From Pseudomonas sp. B21-048 (GTDB taxonomy: Bacteria; Pseudomonadota; Gammaproteobacteria; Pseudomonadales; Pseudomonadaceae): a DNA stretch of 64,000 nt. The stretch spans positions 1,302,001 through 1,366,000 of the forward strand of contig NZ_CP087168.1 in the NCBI RefSeq assembly GCF_024748615.1, read 5' to 3'. Below are positions 8,511-17,472 of this stretch, one piece after another. Below the pieces are notes generated by a model. That model was not told the origin of the DNA. It worked only from the letters and a program-made list of their open reading frames with translations, and made no database searches. Position 1 is the first letter of the stretch. Every line of letters starts with the position of its first letter. A program made the position numbers and the translations under genes.

Positions 8511-9530
8511 CTAAACCTCGATCGGTACCGCAAGCTTCGGATTACCAAGCGCATGGGTCTTCGAATCAAAAAACCGCAGCTCCACCCCCGTCCCCTCAAA
8601 CACCTTCGTGTAATGCCGTTTCTGATGCTGGATGAACGCTTTGCTGCGCGGGTAAATCGAAATCGCCGCTGTCTTCGGCTTCGCCTGGCGCAATGCATGA
8701 ATGATGTGACTGTCTTGCTCGCCAAGGGCATGCCCGAAAATGCACAGCCCATCGCCATGGCCCAGTAACTGGTCGTAGCAGAACGACAGGTAATCCGAGC
8801 TGCGAATGGTCTTGAGCTTGTCTTGGGTCGGACCTTCGTTGACGAACAGCGGCACGTCGTCGAGGGTCCTGATCGTATTGTTGATGGCGAAGCTGCCCAG
8901 CAACGTACCCTCGGTCGACATCAATTTACGCGCCGTGCCGTCCTGATTGCGCACCAGATGCAGGCCGCCGTGCAGGTACAGCAGACGGGTTTTGTCTGTC
9001 GCGGTGAGGCTCAGATCAAAACGCGGCTCGGAGCCCTGAAACAGATCGATAATGGCGTCAGGCCGGTGCTGGACCGCCCAGTAATTGAGCAAGTCGTAAT
9101 TGGTGGTGAACACCGTGCGATAGCTGCCCAGTTCCTGATTGATCGTCGCGAGCGTCGAGGGCACCACCAACCGCCAAGGGATATGCACCGCATGCACGGT
9201 GTTGATCAGCGCTTCCTTGATCGCGTAATAGCGATTGCGCGGCGCGGCAGAGCTGACGGCCAGGGCCTTGTTGACCCGGCTGGTGGTTTTCAGCGCCCCA
9301 AGCACCTGTTCGAAACTACGCGTCTGCATCGCGTCGAACACGCTCAGTTCGGATTGGCTCAGAGGCTTTTCCTCGACGGTGCGGGCGTTTTCGAACAGCG
9401 AGTCATAGCCGAAGTCGTCCCATACCGCGCGACTGGCGCCGTTACCCACCAGCAGGCCGCCGAAAGAGGCGGTGGTGCGCAAGGCGTTCCAGTCTTCAAG
9501 TTGGGCATCGACATCCTGGAAATCGGTCAT
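8511..9530 (-). CDS. DUF4917 family protein with SIR2-like motifs
   Basis: Soluble protein of 339 residues. Motifs typical of SIR2-like NAD-binding folds can be read in order: LLVGNGASRAVWDDFGYDSL near residues 26-45 (glycine loop), VFTTNYDLLNYW at 140-151, LYLHGGLHL at 184-192 with the His expected at the active site (H187), and IFGHALGEQDSHI at 264-276. Proteins of this fold cleave NAD in several phage-defence systems, but DUF4917 itself has no established role that I know of. It stands alone between convergent yegP and a divergent alcohol dehydrogenase gene, with no effector or sensor partner next to it. The fold assignment is moderately sure; a defence role is inference. Confidence 0.75.
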   Translation of the reverse strand: MTDFQDVDAQLEDWNALRTTASFGGLLVGNGASRAVWDDFGYDSLFENARTVEEKPLSQSELSVFDAMQTRSFEQVLGALKTTSRVNKALAVSSAAPRNRYYAIKEALINTVHAVHIPWRLVVPSTLATINQELGSYRTVFTTNYDLLNYWAVQHRPDAIIDLFQGSEPRFDLSLTATDKTRLLYLHGGLHLVRNQDGTARKLMSTEGTLLGSFAINNTIRTLDDVPLFVNEGPTQDKLKTIRSSDYLSFCYDQLLGHGDGLCIFGHALGEQDSHIIHALRQAKPKTAAISIYPRSKAFIQHQKRHYTKVFEGTGVELRFFDSKTHALGNPKLAVPIEV

Positions 9531-9686
9531 TGCGTTCGTTGTCTCAAAGCAAAAGGTCTGATGGACGGCGACTTTATCACGCCCCGGCCTTGAGCCAGAT
9601 CAAGTTAGCGCACGACTAATGGGTCGATCCTGTGCGCACCCGCCGGATCGGTGCTGTTGATTCGGCTTCAGCCAGGAGACTCGCGC

Positions 9687-10835
9687 ATGAGCAGTACGTT
9701 TTTCATCCCCGCTGTGAACATCATGGGCACCGGTTGCCTCGACGAAGCCATGGACGCCATTCGCAAGTATGGTTTTCGCAAGGCGCTGATCGTCACCGAC
9801 GCCGGATTGGCCAAGGCTGGCGTGGCGACGATGATTGCCGAGAAACTGGCGATCCAGGACATCGACTCGGTGATTTTCGACGGCGCCAAGCCGAATCCGA
9901 GCATCGCCAACGTCGAACTTGGCCTGGGCCTGCTCAAGGAAAGTCGCTGTGATTTCGTGGTGTCTCTGGGCGGCGGTTCGCCTCACGACTGCGCCAAGGG
10001 CATCGCCTTGTGTGCCACAAACGGTGGGACGATTCGTGACTACGAAGGTGTCGATCAGTCGACCAAAGCGCAACTGCCGCTGATCGCGATCAACACCACT
10101 GCCGGCACTGCCAGCGAGATGACCCGTTTTTGCATCATCACCGACGAATCCCGTCACGTGAAAATGGCCATCGTCGATCGCAACGTCACGCCACTGCTGT
10201 CAGTCAACGATCCGGCGCTGATGGTCGCCATGCCCAAGGGCCTGACTGCCGCCACTGGCATGGACGCACTGACCCACGCCATCGAAGCCTACGTCTCCAC
10301 GGCCGCCAACCCGATTACCGATGCCTGTGCGCTGAAAGCCATCACCTTGATCAGCAATAACCTGCGACTGGCCGTACGCGACGGCAGTGACATGATCGCT
10401 CGGGAAAACATGGCTTACGCGCAGTTCCTCGCTGGTATGGCGTTCAACAATGCGTCCTTGGGATATGTCCATGCCATGGCCCACCAATTGGGCGGGTTCT
10501 ACGACTTGCCGCATGGTGTGTGCAATGCGGTGTTGCTACCTCATGTGCAAAGCTTCAACGCGCTGGTCTGCGCCGATCGCTTGACCGATGTTGCCCGCGC
10601 GATGGGCGCCGACGTTCGCGGGTTCAGCCCGGAAGAGGGCGCGCAGGCGGCGATCACGGCCATTCGCGACCTGGCCAAGGATGTGGAAATCCCGGCTGGT
10701 TTACGTGAGCTCGGTGCCAGGCTCAACGACATCCCGGTGCTTGCCAGCAATGCCCTGAAAGACGCCTGTGGACTGACCAATCCACGGAAGGCGGATCAGC
10801 GGCAGATCGAGGAGATTTTCCGCAGCGCGTTTTAA
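9687..10835 (+). CDS. yiaY: Iron-containing alcohol dehydrogenase, YiaY type
   Basis: Group III metal-dependent alcohol dehydrogenase of 382 residues, very close in length and sequence pattern to E. coli YiaY. The NAD-binding loop [15 protein letters not shown] and the region [13 protein letters not shown] are present. The iron ligands appear as [12 protein letters not shown] (Asp, His), HAMAHQLGG and LPHGVCN. It oxidises or reduces an alcohol/aldehyde with NAD(H); the substrate is not evident. The start at 9687 has AGGAGA 7 bases upstream, which rules out the longer frame from 9651. It reads toward the LysR gene 70 bases downstream and may belong to the following catabolic region, but no intermediate requires it. 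Confidence 0.92.
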   Translation: MSSTFFIPAVNIMGTGCLDEAMDAIRKYGFRKALIVTDAGLAKAGVATMIAEKLAIQDIDSVIFDGAKPNPSIANVELGLGLLKESRCDFVVSLGGGSPHDCAKGIALCATNGGTIRDYEGVDQSTKAQLPLIAINTTAGTASEMTRFCIITDESRHVKMAIVDRNVTPLLSVNDPALMVAMPKGLTAATGMDALTHAIEAYVSTAANPITDACALKAITLISNNLRLAVRDGSDMIARENMAYAQFLAGMAFNNASLGYVHAMAHQLGGFYDLPHGVCNAVLLPHVQSFNALVCADRLTDVARAMGADVRGFSPEEGAQAAITAIRDLAKDVEIPAGLRELGARLNDIPVLASNALKDACGLTNPRKADQRQIEEIFRSAF

Positions 10836-10905
10836 CCAGGGCACGGTTCGGACGCAAAGAACGCTATGCTGCGATCTCGTCCGAGCCGACATTGCCGAGT
10901 GCCTG

Positions 10906-11814
10906 ATGCTGCAAAAAAGCCTGATCCGCCGCCTCGACCTGATCACTCTCCAACTGTTTGTGGCTGTCCACGAAGAGGGCACCTTGACCCGTGCCGCCGC
11001 CCGTGAAGCGATCGCGGTGTCGGCGGCCAGCAAGCGCTTGATGGAGTTGGAGGAGGCATTTGGTATCAGCCTGTTCGTGCGCCAAGCCAAGGGTATGACC
11101 CTGACGCCGGCCGGTGAAACCCTGCTGCACCACGCCCGGCAGATGCTGTTCAACGTCGAGAAAATGGGCCTCGAACTGGGCGAACATAGCCACGGTGTTC
11201 GGGGTTATGTGCGGATGCTTGCCAATCTGTCGGCGATCATTCAGTTCCTGCCCGAAGACTTGAGGGACTTTTCCGAGCGCCATCCGCAGGTCAAGACCGA
11301 CCTCGAAGAACGCCCCAGCATTGGGGTGATTCAGGGTGTGCTCGATGGCGTGGCGGACCTCGGGATTTGCTCCAGCGACAGTGACGTCAAAGGTTTGCAC
11401 AGTGTTCTTTATCGCCGGGACAAACTGATGGTGTTGATGCCGACCGATCATCCGCTGGCGAGTCGTTCGACCCTGGCGTTTGTCGACACGCTGGACAGCG
11501 ATTACGTTGGCCTGCACGCCGCCAGTTCCATCAACATGCGCACTCATGCGGCTGCGCGCAAGGCCGGCAAGGTGCTGAGGCTGCGGATTCATGTGCCGGG
11601 TTTCGACGCCATGTGCCGGATGGTCCAGGCCAACATGGGCATCGGCATCCTGCCGCAAAAGGCTTACGAACTGTTTGGCCGGGCGTTGGGTTTGCACGCG
11701 GTGCCGCTGACGGATGACTGGTCCGATCGCGCGTTGATTCTGGTGGTGCGTGATGAAGCGAGACTGTCGCCGGTGAGCCGGACGTTGTTTGAGCAGTTGC
11801 GCGGTCAGGCCTGA
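10906..11814 (+). CDS. LysR-type transcriptional regulator
   Basis: Regulator of 302 residues with the LysR winged helix-turn-helix at about residues 8-67 (LDLITLQLFVAVHEEGTLTR, then AIAVSAASKRLMELEEAFG) and a ligand-binding domain from about 95 to the end (ERPSIGVIQGVLDGVADLGI, NMGIGILPQKAYELF). It is followed in the same direction, after 171 bases, by CoA-transferase, lyase and permease genes, the expected target operon. That gap contains a palindrome with the LysR T-N11-A form. The inducer is unknown and could be the transported acid or its CoA ester. Confidence 0.9.
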   Translation: MLQKSLIRRLDLITLQLFVAVHEEGTLTRAAAREAIAVSAASKRLMELEEAFGISLFVRQAKGMTLTPAGETLLHHARQMLFNVEKMGLELGEHSHGVRGYVRMLANLSAIIQFLPEDLRDFSERHPQVKTDLEERPSIGVIQGVLDGVADLGICSSDSDVKGLHSVLYRRDKLMVLMPTDHPLASRSTLAFVDTLDSDYVGLHAASSINMRTHAAARKAGKVLRLRIHVPGFDAMCRMVQANMGIGILPQKAYELFGRALGLHAVPLTDDWSDRALILVVRDEARLSPVSRTLFEQLRGQA

Positions 11815-11823
11815 ATATTCTCT

Positions 11824-11842
11824 ATCCGACTTGCCCGCGAAG
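11824..11842. repeat. REP fragment
   Basis: ATCCGACTTGCCCGCGAAG matches the right end of the intact REP elements at 42361-42379 and 54066-54084. Only one arm is present, so this is a decayed copy just after the LysR stop codon. Confidence 0.6.
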
Positions 11843-11885
11843 ACTGACTTGAGGTCGCGGTAATCCCCAGCCAGCCAGCCAGGCA

Positions 11886-11924
11886 TTCGCGTTTCGCGAA
11901 CGGTCGTTGCCAACTGAAGGTTGG
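11886..11924 (+). promoter_or_regulatory. Candidate LysR operator: two inverted repeats
   Basis: TTCGCGTTTCGCGAA at 11886-11900 is a perfect inverted repeat (6 + 3 + 6) that contains the T-N11-A spacing of LysR boxes. A second inverted repeat, CCAACTGAAGGTTGG, follows at 11910-11924. They lie 62-100 bases before the CoA-transferase start, in the gap after the LysR gene, where an activator would bind. The symmetry is seen directly; the binding protein is inferred. Confidence 0.55.
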
Positions 11925-11985
11925 ATTCCTTGCCCCTCGGTCCTCTAGCCTTGGCCCATATTCCAAGAACAAGAGGTACCCCACG

Positions 11986-13179
11986 ATGACTGCCCCCTTG
12001 AGTGCAATCAAAGTGATCGAGATCGGCACACTGATCGCCGCGCCGTTCGCGGCGCGCATGCTCGCCGAGTTCGGCGCCGACGTAATCAAGATCGAAGCCA
12101 TGGGCCAGGGCGATCCCCTGCGCAAATGGCGCAAGCTGCACGAAGGCACTTCGCTGTGGTGGTACCTGCAATCGCGAAACAAGAAGTCCCTGGCGCTGAA
12201 TCTGAAATCCCCTGAAGGCATCGAACTGGTCAAGCAACTGGCGACCGACGCCGATGTGCTGATTGAAAACCTGCGCCCCGGCGCCCTGGAAAAACTCGGC
12301 CTGGGCTGGGACGTGTTGCATGCCCTCAATCCCAACCTGACGCTGGTGCGTATTTCCGGTTATGGCCAGACCGGCCCGTACCGTGATCGTCCGGGTTTCG
12401 GTGCCATCGGCGAGGCCATGGGCGGGATTCGCTACACCACCGGCACCCCCGGTTCACCGCCGGCCCGAGTGGGGGTGAGCCTGGGTGATTCCCTGGCCTC
12501 GCTGCATGCGGTGATCGGCGCCTTGATGTCGCTGCTGCGGGTCAAGACCGGTCAGGGCGGCGGGCAGGTGGTGGATGTGTCTTTGGCCGAAAGCGTGTTC
12601 AACGTGATGGAAAGCCTGGTGCCGGAATACGACATGCTGGGCCATGTTCGTGAGCGCAGCGGCGGGGCATTGCCGGGCATCGCGCCGTCCAATACTTACC
12701 TGACCGCCGACGGTGCCTACGTGGTGATCGCCGGCAACAGTGACCCGATCTACAAGCGCCTGATGGCGGTGATCGGTCGGGTCGATCTGGCCGAAGCGCC
12801 GGAGTTTGCGCATAACGATGGCCGCGCCGCCAAAAGTAATGTGCTCGACGCCGCCATCACTCATTGGACCAGCAGCTTGCCTATCGATGAGGTGTTGTCG
12901 GCACTGGAAGCTGCCGAAGTCCCGGCCGGACGCATCTACTCGGTAGCCGACATCGTCGCCGATCCTCACTACCAGGCGCGGGGCATGCTGCTCAGCGCCG
13001 AACTGCCCGGTGGCGCCACGGTGAAGATGCCGGGCATCGTACCGAAAATGTCCGAGACCCCCGGTGGCGTGAACTGGTCGGGACCGAGCCTGGGTCAGCA
13101 CACCGACGGCATCCTCGCGGGGCTGGGCCTGACTGACCAGGACATCGAACGGCTGAAAGCTGAAGGGGTGGTGCAATGA
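11986..13179 (+). CDS. CaiB/BaiF (class III) CoA-transferase
   Basis: Formyl-CoA-transferase-like enzyme of 397 residues that moves CoA between carboxylic acids. Family signs: LIAAPFAARMLAEFGADVIK at the N-terminus, SRNKKSLALNLKSPEGIELV, the RISGYGQTGPYRDRPGF block, and Asp 168 in SLGDSLASLHA at the place of the catalytic Asp. The next gene encodes an HMG-CoA-lyase-type enzyme and overlaps this stop by 4 bases (ATGA), so the two are translationally coupled. The likely job is to activate a hydroxydicarboxylate such as 3-hydroxy-3-methylglutarate or citramalate as its CoA ester for cleavage. AAGAGG (11971-11976) supports the start. Confidence 0.92.
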   Translation: MTAPLSAIKVIEIGTLIAAPFAARMLAEFGADVIKIEAMGQGDPLRKWRKLHEGTSLWWYLQSRNKKSLALNLKSPEGIELVKQLATDADVLIENLRPGALEKLGLGWDVLHALNPNLTLVRISGYGQTGPYRDRPGFGAIGEAMGGIRYTTGTPGSPPARVGVSLGDSLASLHAVIGALMSLLRVKTGQGGGQVVDVSLAESVFNVMESLVPEYDMLGHVRERSGGALPGIAPSNTYLTADGAYVVIAGNSDPIYKRLMAVIGRVDLAEAPEFAHNDGRAAKSNVLDAAITHWTSSLPIDEVLSALEAAEVPAGRIYSVADIVADPHYQARGMLLSAELPGGATVKMPGIVPKMSETPGGVNWSGPSLGQHTDGILAGLGLTDQDIERLKAEGVVQ

Positions 13180-14102
13180 TCACTGATTATTCAGAGGCCC
13201 TGATTGTTCAGGAAGTCTCCCCTCGTGACGGCTTGCAGATTGAGCCGACCTGGGTCGAAACCGTCGACAAGATTGCGCTGATCGACCAGTTGTCGCTGGC
13301 GGGGTTCAGCCGCATCGAAGCGGGCTCGTTCGTCTCGCCCAAGGCCATTCCAGCGCTGCGTGATGGCGAGCAAGTGTTCAAGGGTATCGCCCGACGGCCG
13401 GGCGTGATCTATGTCGCATTGATCCCCAACCTCAAAGGCGCACAACGAGCGCTGGATTCGGGGGCCGATGAGCTGAATCTGGTGATGTCCGCCAGCCAGA
13501 CCCACAACCTGGCGAATATGCGGATGCGCTGCGAGGCGTCATTGGCGGCGTTTGGCGAGATCGTCGAATTCGTTCGCGGCACGCAGGTGCGGCTCAACGG
13601 CAGTATCGCCACGACCTTCGGTTGCCCGTTCGAAGGCAGGATCGATGAGGACCGAGTGCTGCAGATCGTCGACGCCTATCAGGAACTCGGTATCCAGGGC
13701 ATTACCCTGGCCGACACCACCGGCATGGCTAATCCACGTCAGGTCGATTGGCTGGTGCGCAGAGTCTTGCAGCGGGTTTCGCCAGCGGATCTGACCCTGC
13801 ATTTTCACAACACGCGCGGCCTCGGTCTGTGCAACGTACTGGCCGCCTACGAGGCCGGAGCCCGACGCTTCGACGCGGCCCTCGGCGGCCTTGGCGGTTG
13901 CCCGTTTGCGCCGGGTGCTTCGGGCAATATCTGCACTGAAGATCTGGTCAATCTGTGCGATGAAATCGGTATTCATACCGGCATCGATCTGCCGTTGTTG
14001 CTGAAGTTGTCCCGAGGGCTGCCGGCGCTGCTTGGCCATGAAGTGCCTGGTCAGTTAGCCAAGGCGGGGCGTAATTGCGACCTGCACCCCACGCCTCCCT
14101 GA
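13176..14102 (+). CDS. Hydroxymethylglutaryl-CoA lyase family enzyme
   Basis: Protein of 308 residues of the HMGL-like TIM-barrel family, which splits 3-hydroxy-3-methylglutaryl-CoA to acetoacetate and acetyl-CoA. Visible: VQEVSPRDGLQIEP with Arg17-Asp18, the metal ligand motif LHFHNTRGLG, and the lyase signature GGLGGCPFAPGASGN with the active-site Cys near residue 241. The coupling with a CoA-transferase and an MFS permease, rather than with leucine-degradation genes, suggests that it serves an exogenous acid. Citramalyl-CoA is an alternative substrate for this family. The start overlaps the previous gene by 4 bases. Confidence 0.9.
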   Translation: MITDYSEALIVQEVSPRDGLQIEPTWVETVDKIALIDQLSLAGFSRIEAGSFVSPKAIPALRDGEQVFKGIARRPGVIYVALIPNLKGAQRALDSGADELNLVMSASQTHNLANMRMRCEASLAAFGEIVEFVRGTQVRLNGSIATTFGCPFEGRIDEDRVLQIVDAYQELGIQGITLADTTGMANPRQVDWLVRRVLQRVSPADLTLHFHNTRGLGLCNVLAAYEAGARRFDAALGGLGGCPFAPGASGNICTEDLVNLCDEIGIHTGIDLPLLLKLSRGLPALLGHEVPGQLAKAGRNCDLHPTPP

Positions 14103-14182
14103 CACACCGCTCTCTCCTACAAAAAACCACCAGACAACAAAAACAATCGGACGCCCAAGGGAAGTCCATCTGGAGAAACACT

Positions 14183-15514
14183 ATGAGCCTCAATGTATTG
14201 GAGGCGGGCGTGAGCTCGTCCGTGAGCCACGACGCCGAAAAAACCTTGGTCCGCAAAGTCGCCTGGCGACTGATGCCGCTGATCATGGTCTGCTATCTGT
14301 TCGCGTTTTTCGATCGCATCAACATTAGCTTTGCCAAGTTTCAGTTGCAGGCCGACCTGAGCCTGAGCGACACCGCGTATGGCCTTGGTGCCGGGCTGTT
14401 TGTGGTCGGTTACGTGATCTTCGAAGTGCCGAGCAACATGATGCTCTACAAGGTCGGCGCGCGGCGCTGGATCGCCCGGATCATGATGTCGTGGGGTATC
14501 GCCACGGCGGCCATGGTCTTCGTCAACAGCGAATGGCAGTTCTACGCTCTGCGCTTTGTGATCGGCGCGATGGAAGCGGGTTTCGCGCCGGGTGTGCTGT
14601 ATTACCTGACGCTGTGGTTCCCGCAGCACTATCGCGGGCGCATCACCTCGATGCTGTTCCTCGCGTCGGCGTTTGCCGGGCTGGTCGGCGCACCGTTCTC
14701 CGGGCTGGTGCTGCAACACCTTGATGGCTTCCTTGATATGCGCGGCTGGCATTGGCTGTTCCTGCTCGGTGGCGTGCCTTGTATCGGCCTCGGTTTGTTG
14801 GTGCTGACCTTGCTCAAGGACCGCATCGAAGACGCCCATTGGCTGACGTCGTCAGAGAAGAAACTGCTCGCCAGCCGAATCGCTCACCACGAACCGCACA
14901 AGAGCGGCGGTTCCTTGCTGGCTGCACTGCGAATTCCGGGTTTCCTGACGCTGGGGCTGATCTACTTTCTGATTCAGGTGGCGTCTTACGGCTTGAATTT
15001 CTGGGCGCCGCAGCTGATTCGCAGTGCCGGCACCGAGAGTCCGGTGATGATCGGCTTGCTGACCGCCATTCCCTACGTCTGCGGCGCCATCTGTATGGTG
15101 GTGATCGGGCGGTTGTCCGATGCCACCGGCGAGCGGCGCAAGTTTGTCGCAGGTCTGGTGGCGGTAGGCGCGGTGGGGTTCTTCAGCGCAGGGATCTTCG
15201 CTGACCACACGACTTTCCTGATTGTCGCCCTGGGCTTGCTCGGTGCCGGGATCATCGCCTCCATCCCCAGCTTCTGGACCCTGCCGCCGAAACTGCTGGC
15301 GGGTGCCGGAGCAGGTGCCGCCGGCGGGATCGCGGTGATCAACACCCTCGGCCAGTTCGGTGGGATCGTCAGCCCGGTCATGGTCGGGCGAATCAAGGAC
15401 CTGACCGGCAGCACCACCCCGGCCCTGTACGTCATCGGCGTTGCCGCGCTGATCGCCGCTGCGTTGTTGCTGTGGGGGTTGCCGCAGAAGCTGCGCACGC
15501 TCGACAAATATTAA
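14183..15514 (+). CDS. MFS permease, anion:cation symporter (ACS) type
   Basis: Inner-membrane transporter of 443 residues with about twelve membrane segments. The N-terminal pattern MPLIMVCYLFAFFDRINISF and the loop KVGARRWIARIMMSWGI are typical of the ACS family that imports organic acids such as tartrate, hydroxyphenylacetate or phthalate. The ATG at 14183 is preceded by GGAG at 14172-14175; an upstream frame from 14075 lacks one. It follows the lyase gene by 80 bases and probably imports the acid that the CoA-transferase and lyase then degrade. Confidence 0.9.
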   Translation: MSLNVLEAGVSSSVSHDAEKTLVRKVAWRLMPLIMVCYLFAFFDRINISFAKFQLQADLSLSDTAYGLGAGLFVVGYVIFEVPSNMMLYKVGARRWIARIMMSWGIATAAMVFVNSEWQFYALRFVIGAMEAGFAPGVLYYLTLWFPQHYRGRITSMLFLASAFAGLVGAPFSGLVLQHLDGFLDMRGWHWLFLLGGVPCIGLGLLVLTLLKDRIEDAHWLTSSEKKLLASRIAHHEPHKSGGSLLAALRIPGFLTLGLIYFLIQVASYGLNFWAPQLIRSAGTESPVMIGLLTAIPYVCGAICMVVIGRLSDATGERRKFVAGLVAVGAVGFFSAGIFADHTTFLIVALGLLGAGIIASIPSFWTLPPKLLAGAGAGAAGGIAVINTLGQFGGIVSPVMVGRIKDLTGSTTPALYVIGVAALIAAALLLWGLPQKLRTLDKY

Positions 15515-15720
15515 GGCGACTGTGCAAGGCCTTTCGTAGGCAATGGTTGATTGTCCTGAGCTTCGTCGGTGCCTTTATGGCCTACGCTATTCTCATAGTC
15601 ACCGTCGGTGTACATCGTCGTGAACTGACGATCACCCGGTTATACGGGGTAATGTTCATCGGTTTTGCCATCAATGTCCTAGTGCCTGCGCTGCCGGGAC
15701 TGGTGACGAACAAGGCTTGA
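15472..15720 (+). CDS. Possible small two-helix membrane protein
   Basis: An open frame of up to 82 residues, using a GTG at 15472 inside the end of the MFS gene. Its last 58 residues read as two hydrophobic helices joined by a basic loop: WLIVLSFVGAFMAYAILIV, HRRELTITRLYG, then VMFIGFAINVLVPALPGL. The pattern looks protein-like rather than random, but no good ribosome site or ATG exists before Met 36 (15577), so the true start is unclear. I do not recognise a family. Confidence 0.3.
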   Translation: MGVAAEAAHARQILRRLCKAFRRQWLIVLSFVGAFMAYAILIVTVGVHRRELTITRLYGVMFIGFAINVLVPALPGLVTNKA

Positions 15721-15766
15721 GACTGATCGCAAGGACGCGTCAGCTGCACAGTCATCGCTGGGGCGC

Positions 15767-17176
15767 ATGACCGATCAGGGAGGGTTATTCAATGTTGCAT
15801 TGTCCGGATACGCTCTCGGCATTATGGAAACCAGAAATTCCGCACCACTGGCGAGCTACATCGATCTCTTGCTGGACGCTGTCTGTGCGGTGGACAAACA
15901 AGGTCGCTTCGTATTTGTCAGCGCGGCCTGCGTGCGCATTTTTGGTTACACCCCCCAGGAGTTGATCGGCCGGCCGATGATCGAACTGGTGCATCCCGCC
16001 GACCGCCAGCGCACCCTCGACGCCGCGCGGGAGATCATGGGGGGCGAGCCCAAGCTCAACTTTGAAAATCGTTACCTGCGCAAGGACGGGCAAGTGGTGC
16101 ACATTCTCTGGTCGGCGCGCTGGTCGGAGGTCGATCAGTTGCGCATCGCCGTGGCGCGCGACATCACCGAGCGCAAGCAGGCCGAGTCCCGGCAAGCGAC
16201 GCTGTATGCAATCTCCGAAGCAGCCCATGCGGCGGAAGATCTGCTGGCATTGTTCAAACGCATCCATTCGATCATCGGTGAATGTCTTCCGGCGTTGAGT
16301 TTCTCTGTGGCGCTGTATGACGAGCACTGCGCGCAGCTCAATTTTCCCTATCACGTCGACGACCGTGAACCGCAACCCGAGGAGCCCGGGACTGTGACCG
16401 GGCGTCTTTGCAGCGAAGTGATTCGCAGCGGCTTGCCGATTCTGCTGACCCCGGATCAGGACAATCCGCCAGCGGGATTTGCGGCGCTGGTTGCGGCCCA
16501 GGATGCGCCCTGCTGGCTGGGCGTGCCATTAAGTTCGCAGAACAACGGCACTATTGGCGCGTTGATCGTTAAAAGCGTTCCGGGCGGCGAGCGTTACACC
16601 GAGCAAGACAAGGAGCTGCTGCAGTATGTTTGCGCTCAGGTCGCGACTGCTGTCGAGCGCAAGCAATTGCATGCCCGGCTCCAGCGCATGGCTCAGTACG
16701 ACCAACTGACTCAGTTGCCCAATCGCGAATTACTGCGCGAACGCCTAAAAGCCTCGCTGGCACTGGCCCGAGCAGATTCCGGTCGAATGGCGTTGCTCTA
16801 CGTCGACCTTGACCGCTTCAAGCAAGTCAACGATACCCACGGTCATGCGGTCGGCGACATGCTGCTGCAAGCGGTCGCCAATCGGCTCAAGGGCTGCGTG
16901 CGCGAAACCGACACGGTGGCGCGTATCGGCGGTGATGAATTTATCGTGTTATTACACAGCATCCACGCCTGTGAAGACGCCGAGAACGTGGCAGGAAAAA
17001 TCCGCCAGGTACTGGTTCAGCCCCTACGCCTGGACGGGCACAACCTGAACATCCAACCGAGTATCGGTGTCGCGCGATATCCCGAGCATGGCACTGAAGA
17101 AAACCAGCTGTTCAGGCATGCCGATGACGCAATGTACACCGCCAAACGTCAGCATCACTTGCGTCTCGGGGCCTGA
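15767..17176 (+). CDS. Diguanylate cyclase with PAS, GAF and GGDEF domains
   Basis: Protein of 469 residues that should make cyclic di-GMP. From the N-terminus: a PAS domain at about residues 30-140 (DAVCAVDKQGRFVFVSAACV, TPQELIGRPMIELVHPADRQ) with a PAC tail (RDITERKQAESRQ), a GAF domain at about 145-295 (YAISEAAHAAEDLLALFKRI), and a GGDEF domain from about 310. The active site is intact (GGDEF at 388-392), and an inhibitory I-site RETD lies five residues before it. No EAL domain follows. No membrane segment is visible, so the PAS and GAF parts probably sense a cytosolic signal. The start could instead be the ATG at 15824 (METRNSAP). Monocistronic. Confidence 0.9.
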   Translation: MTDQGGLFNVALSGYALGIMETRNSAPLASYIDLLLDAVCAVDKQGRFVFVSAACVRIFGYTPQELIGRPMIELVHPADRQRTLDAAREIMGGEPKLNFENRYLRKDGQVVHILWSARWSEVDQLRIAVARDITERKQAESRQATLYAISEAAHAAEDLLALFKRIHSIIGECLPALSFSVALYDEHCAQLNFPYHVDDREPQPEEPGTVTGRLCSEVIRSGLPILLTPDQDNPPAGFAALVAAQDAPCWLGVPLSSQNNGTIGALIVKSVPGGERYTEQDKELLQYVCAQVATAVERKQLHARLQRMAQYDQLTQLPNRELLRERLKASLALARADSGRMALLYVDLDRFKQVNDTHGHAVGDMLLQAVANRLKGCVRETDTVARIGGDEFIVLLHSIHACEDAENVAGKIRQVLVQPLRLDGHNLNIQPSIGVARYPEHGTEENQLFRHADDAMYTAKRQHHLRLGA

Positions 17177-17292
17177 AAGTCCGTCACCGTTCGTCGCAGT
17201 GTTGCCAGTTTTTTTAAACCTTTTTGACGATGGAAATTCTTATTCTATGCGGGCGGCTGCTCGCTGCTCTCATCATCAAGAGGATGAAAACC

Positions 17293-17448
17293 ATGCCTAC
17301 TTCAAAAAATCCGAGTCCGGGTAGTGCCCATGATCGAACGAAGGCGTCTGAAGCCGGTCGCAAAGGTGGGAAAACCACCACGACGACCGTTGATAAAGAC
17401 TCCGCGAAAGGCGGCATGGGCCGCAAAGGTGGTCAGAAATCCCGGTAA
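17293..17448 (+). CDS. KGG-motif stress protein (small)
   Basis: Hydrophilic protein of 51 residues with two KGG motifs (SEAGRKGGK and GRKGGQKSR) and the intermediate SAKGGMGRKGG. This is the pattern of the short general-stress/conidiation-like proteins (KGG, GsiB-like repeats). The ATG at 17293 has AAGAGG at 17278-17283, nine bases upstream; longer readings from 17224 contain an improbable hydrophobic stretch. It is followed by a GCAA-looped hairpin and the DUF4142 gene. Such genes are usually under general-stress sigma control, but I cannot point to a promoter. Confidence 0.75.
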   Translation: MPTSKNPSPGSAHDRTKASEAGRKGGKTTTTTVDKDSAKGGMGRKGGQKSR

Positions 17449-17472
17449 TAGTGAAGATGGTTTTATCAAAAG

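Noticed and set aside
10864..12321. 485-codon minus-strand frame across LysR and CoA-transferase
   Set aside because: It covers two real genes and their regulatory gap; composition is shadow-like.
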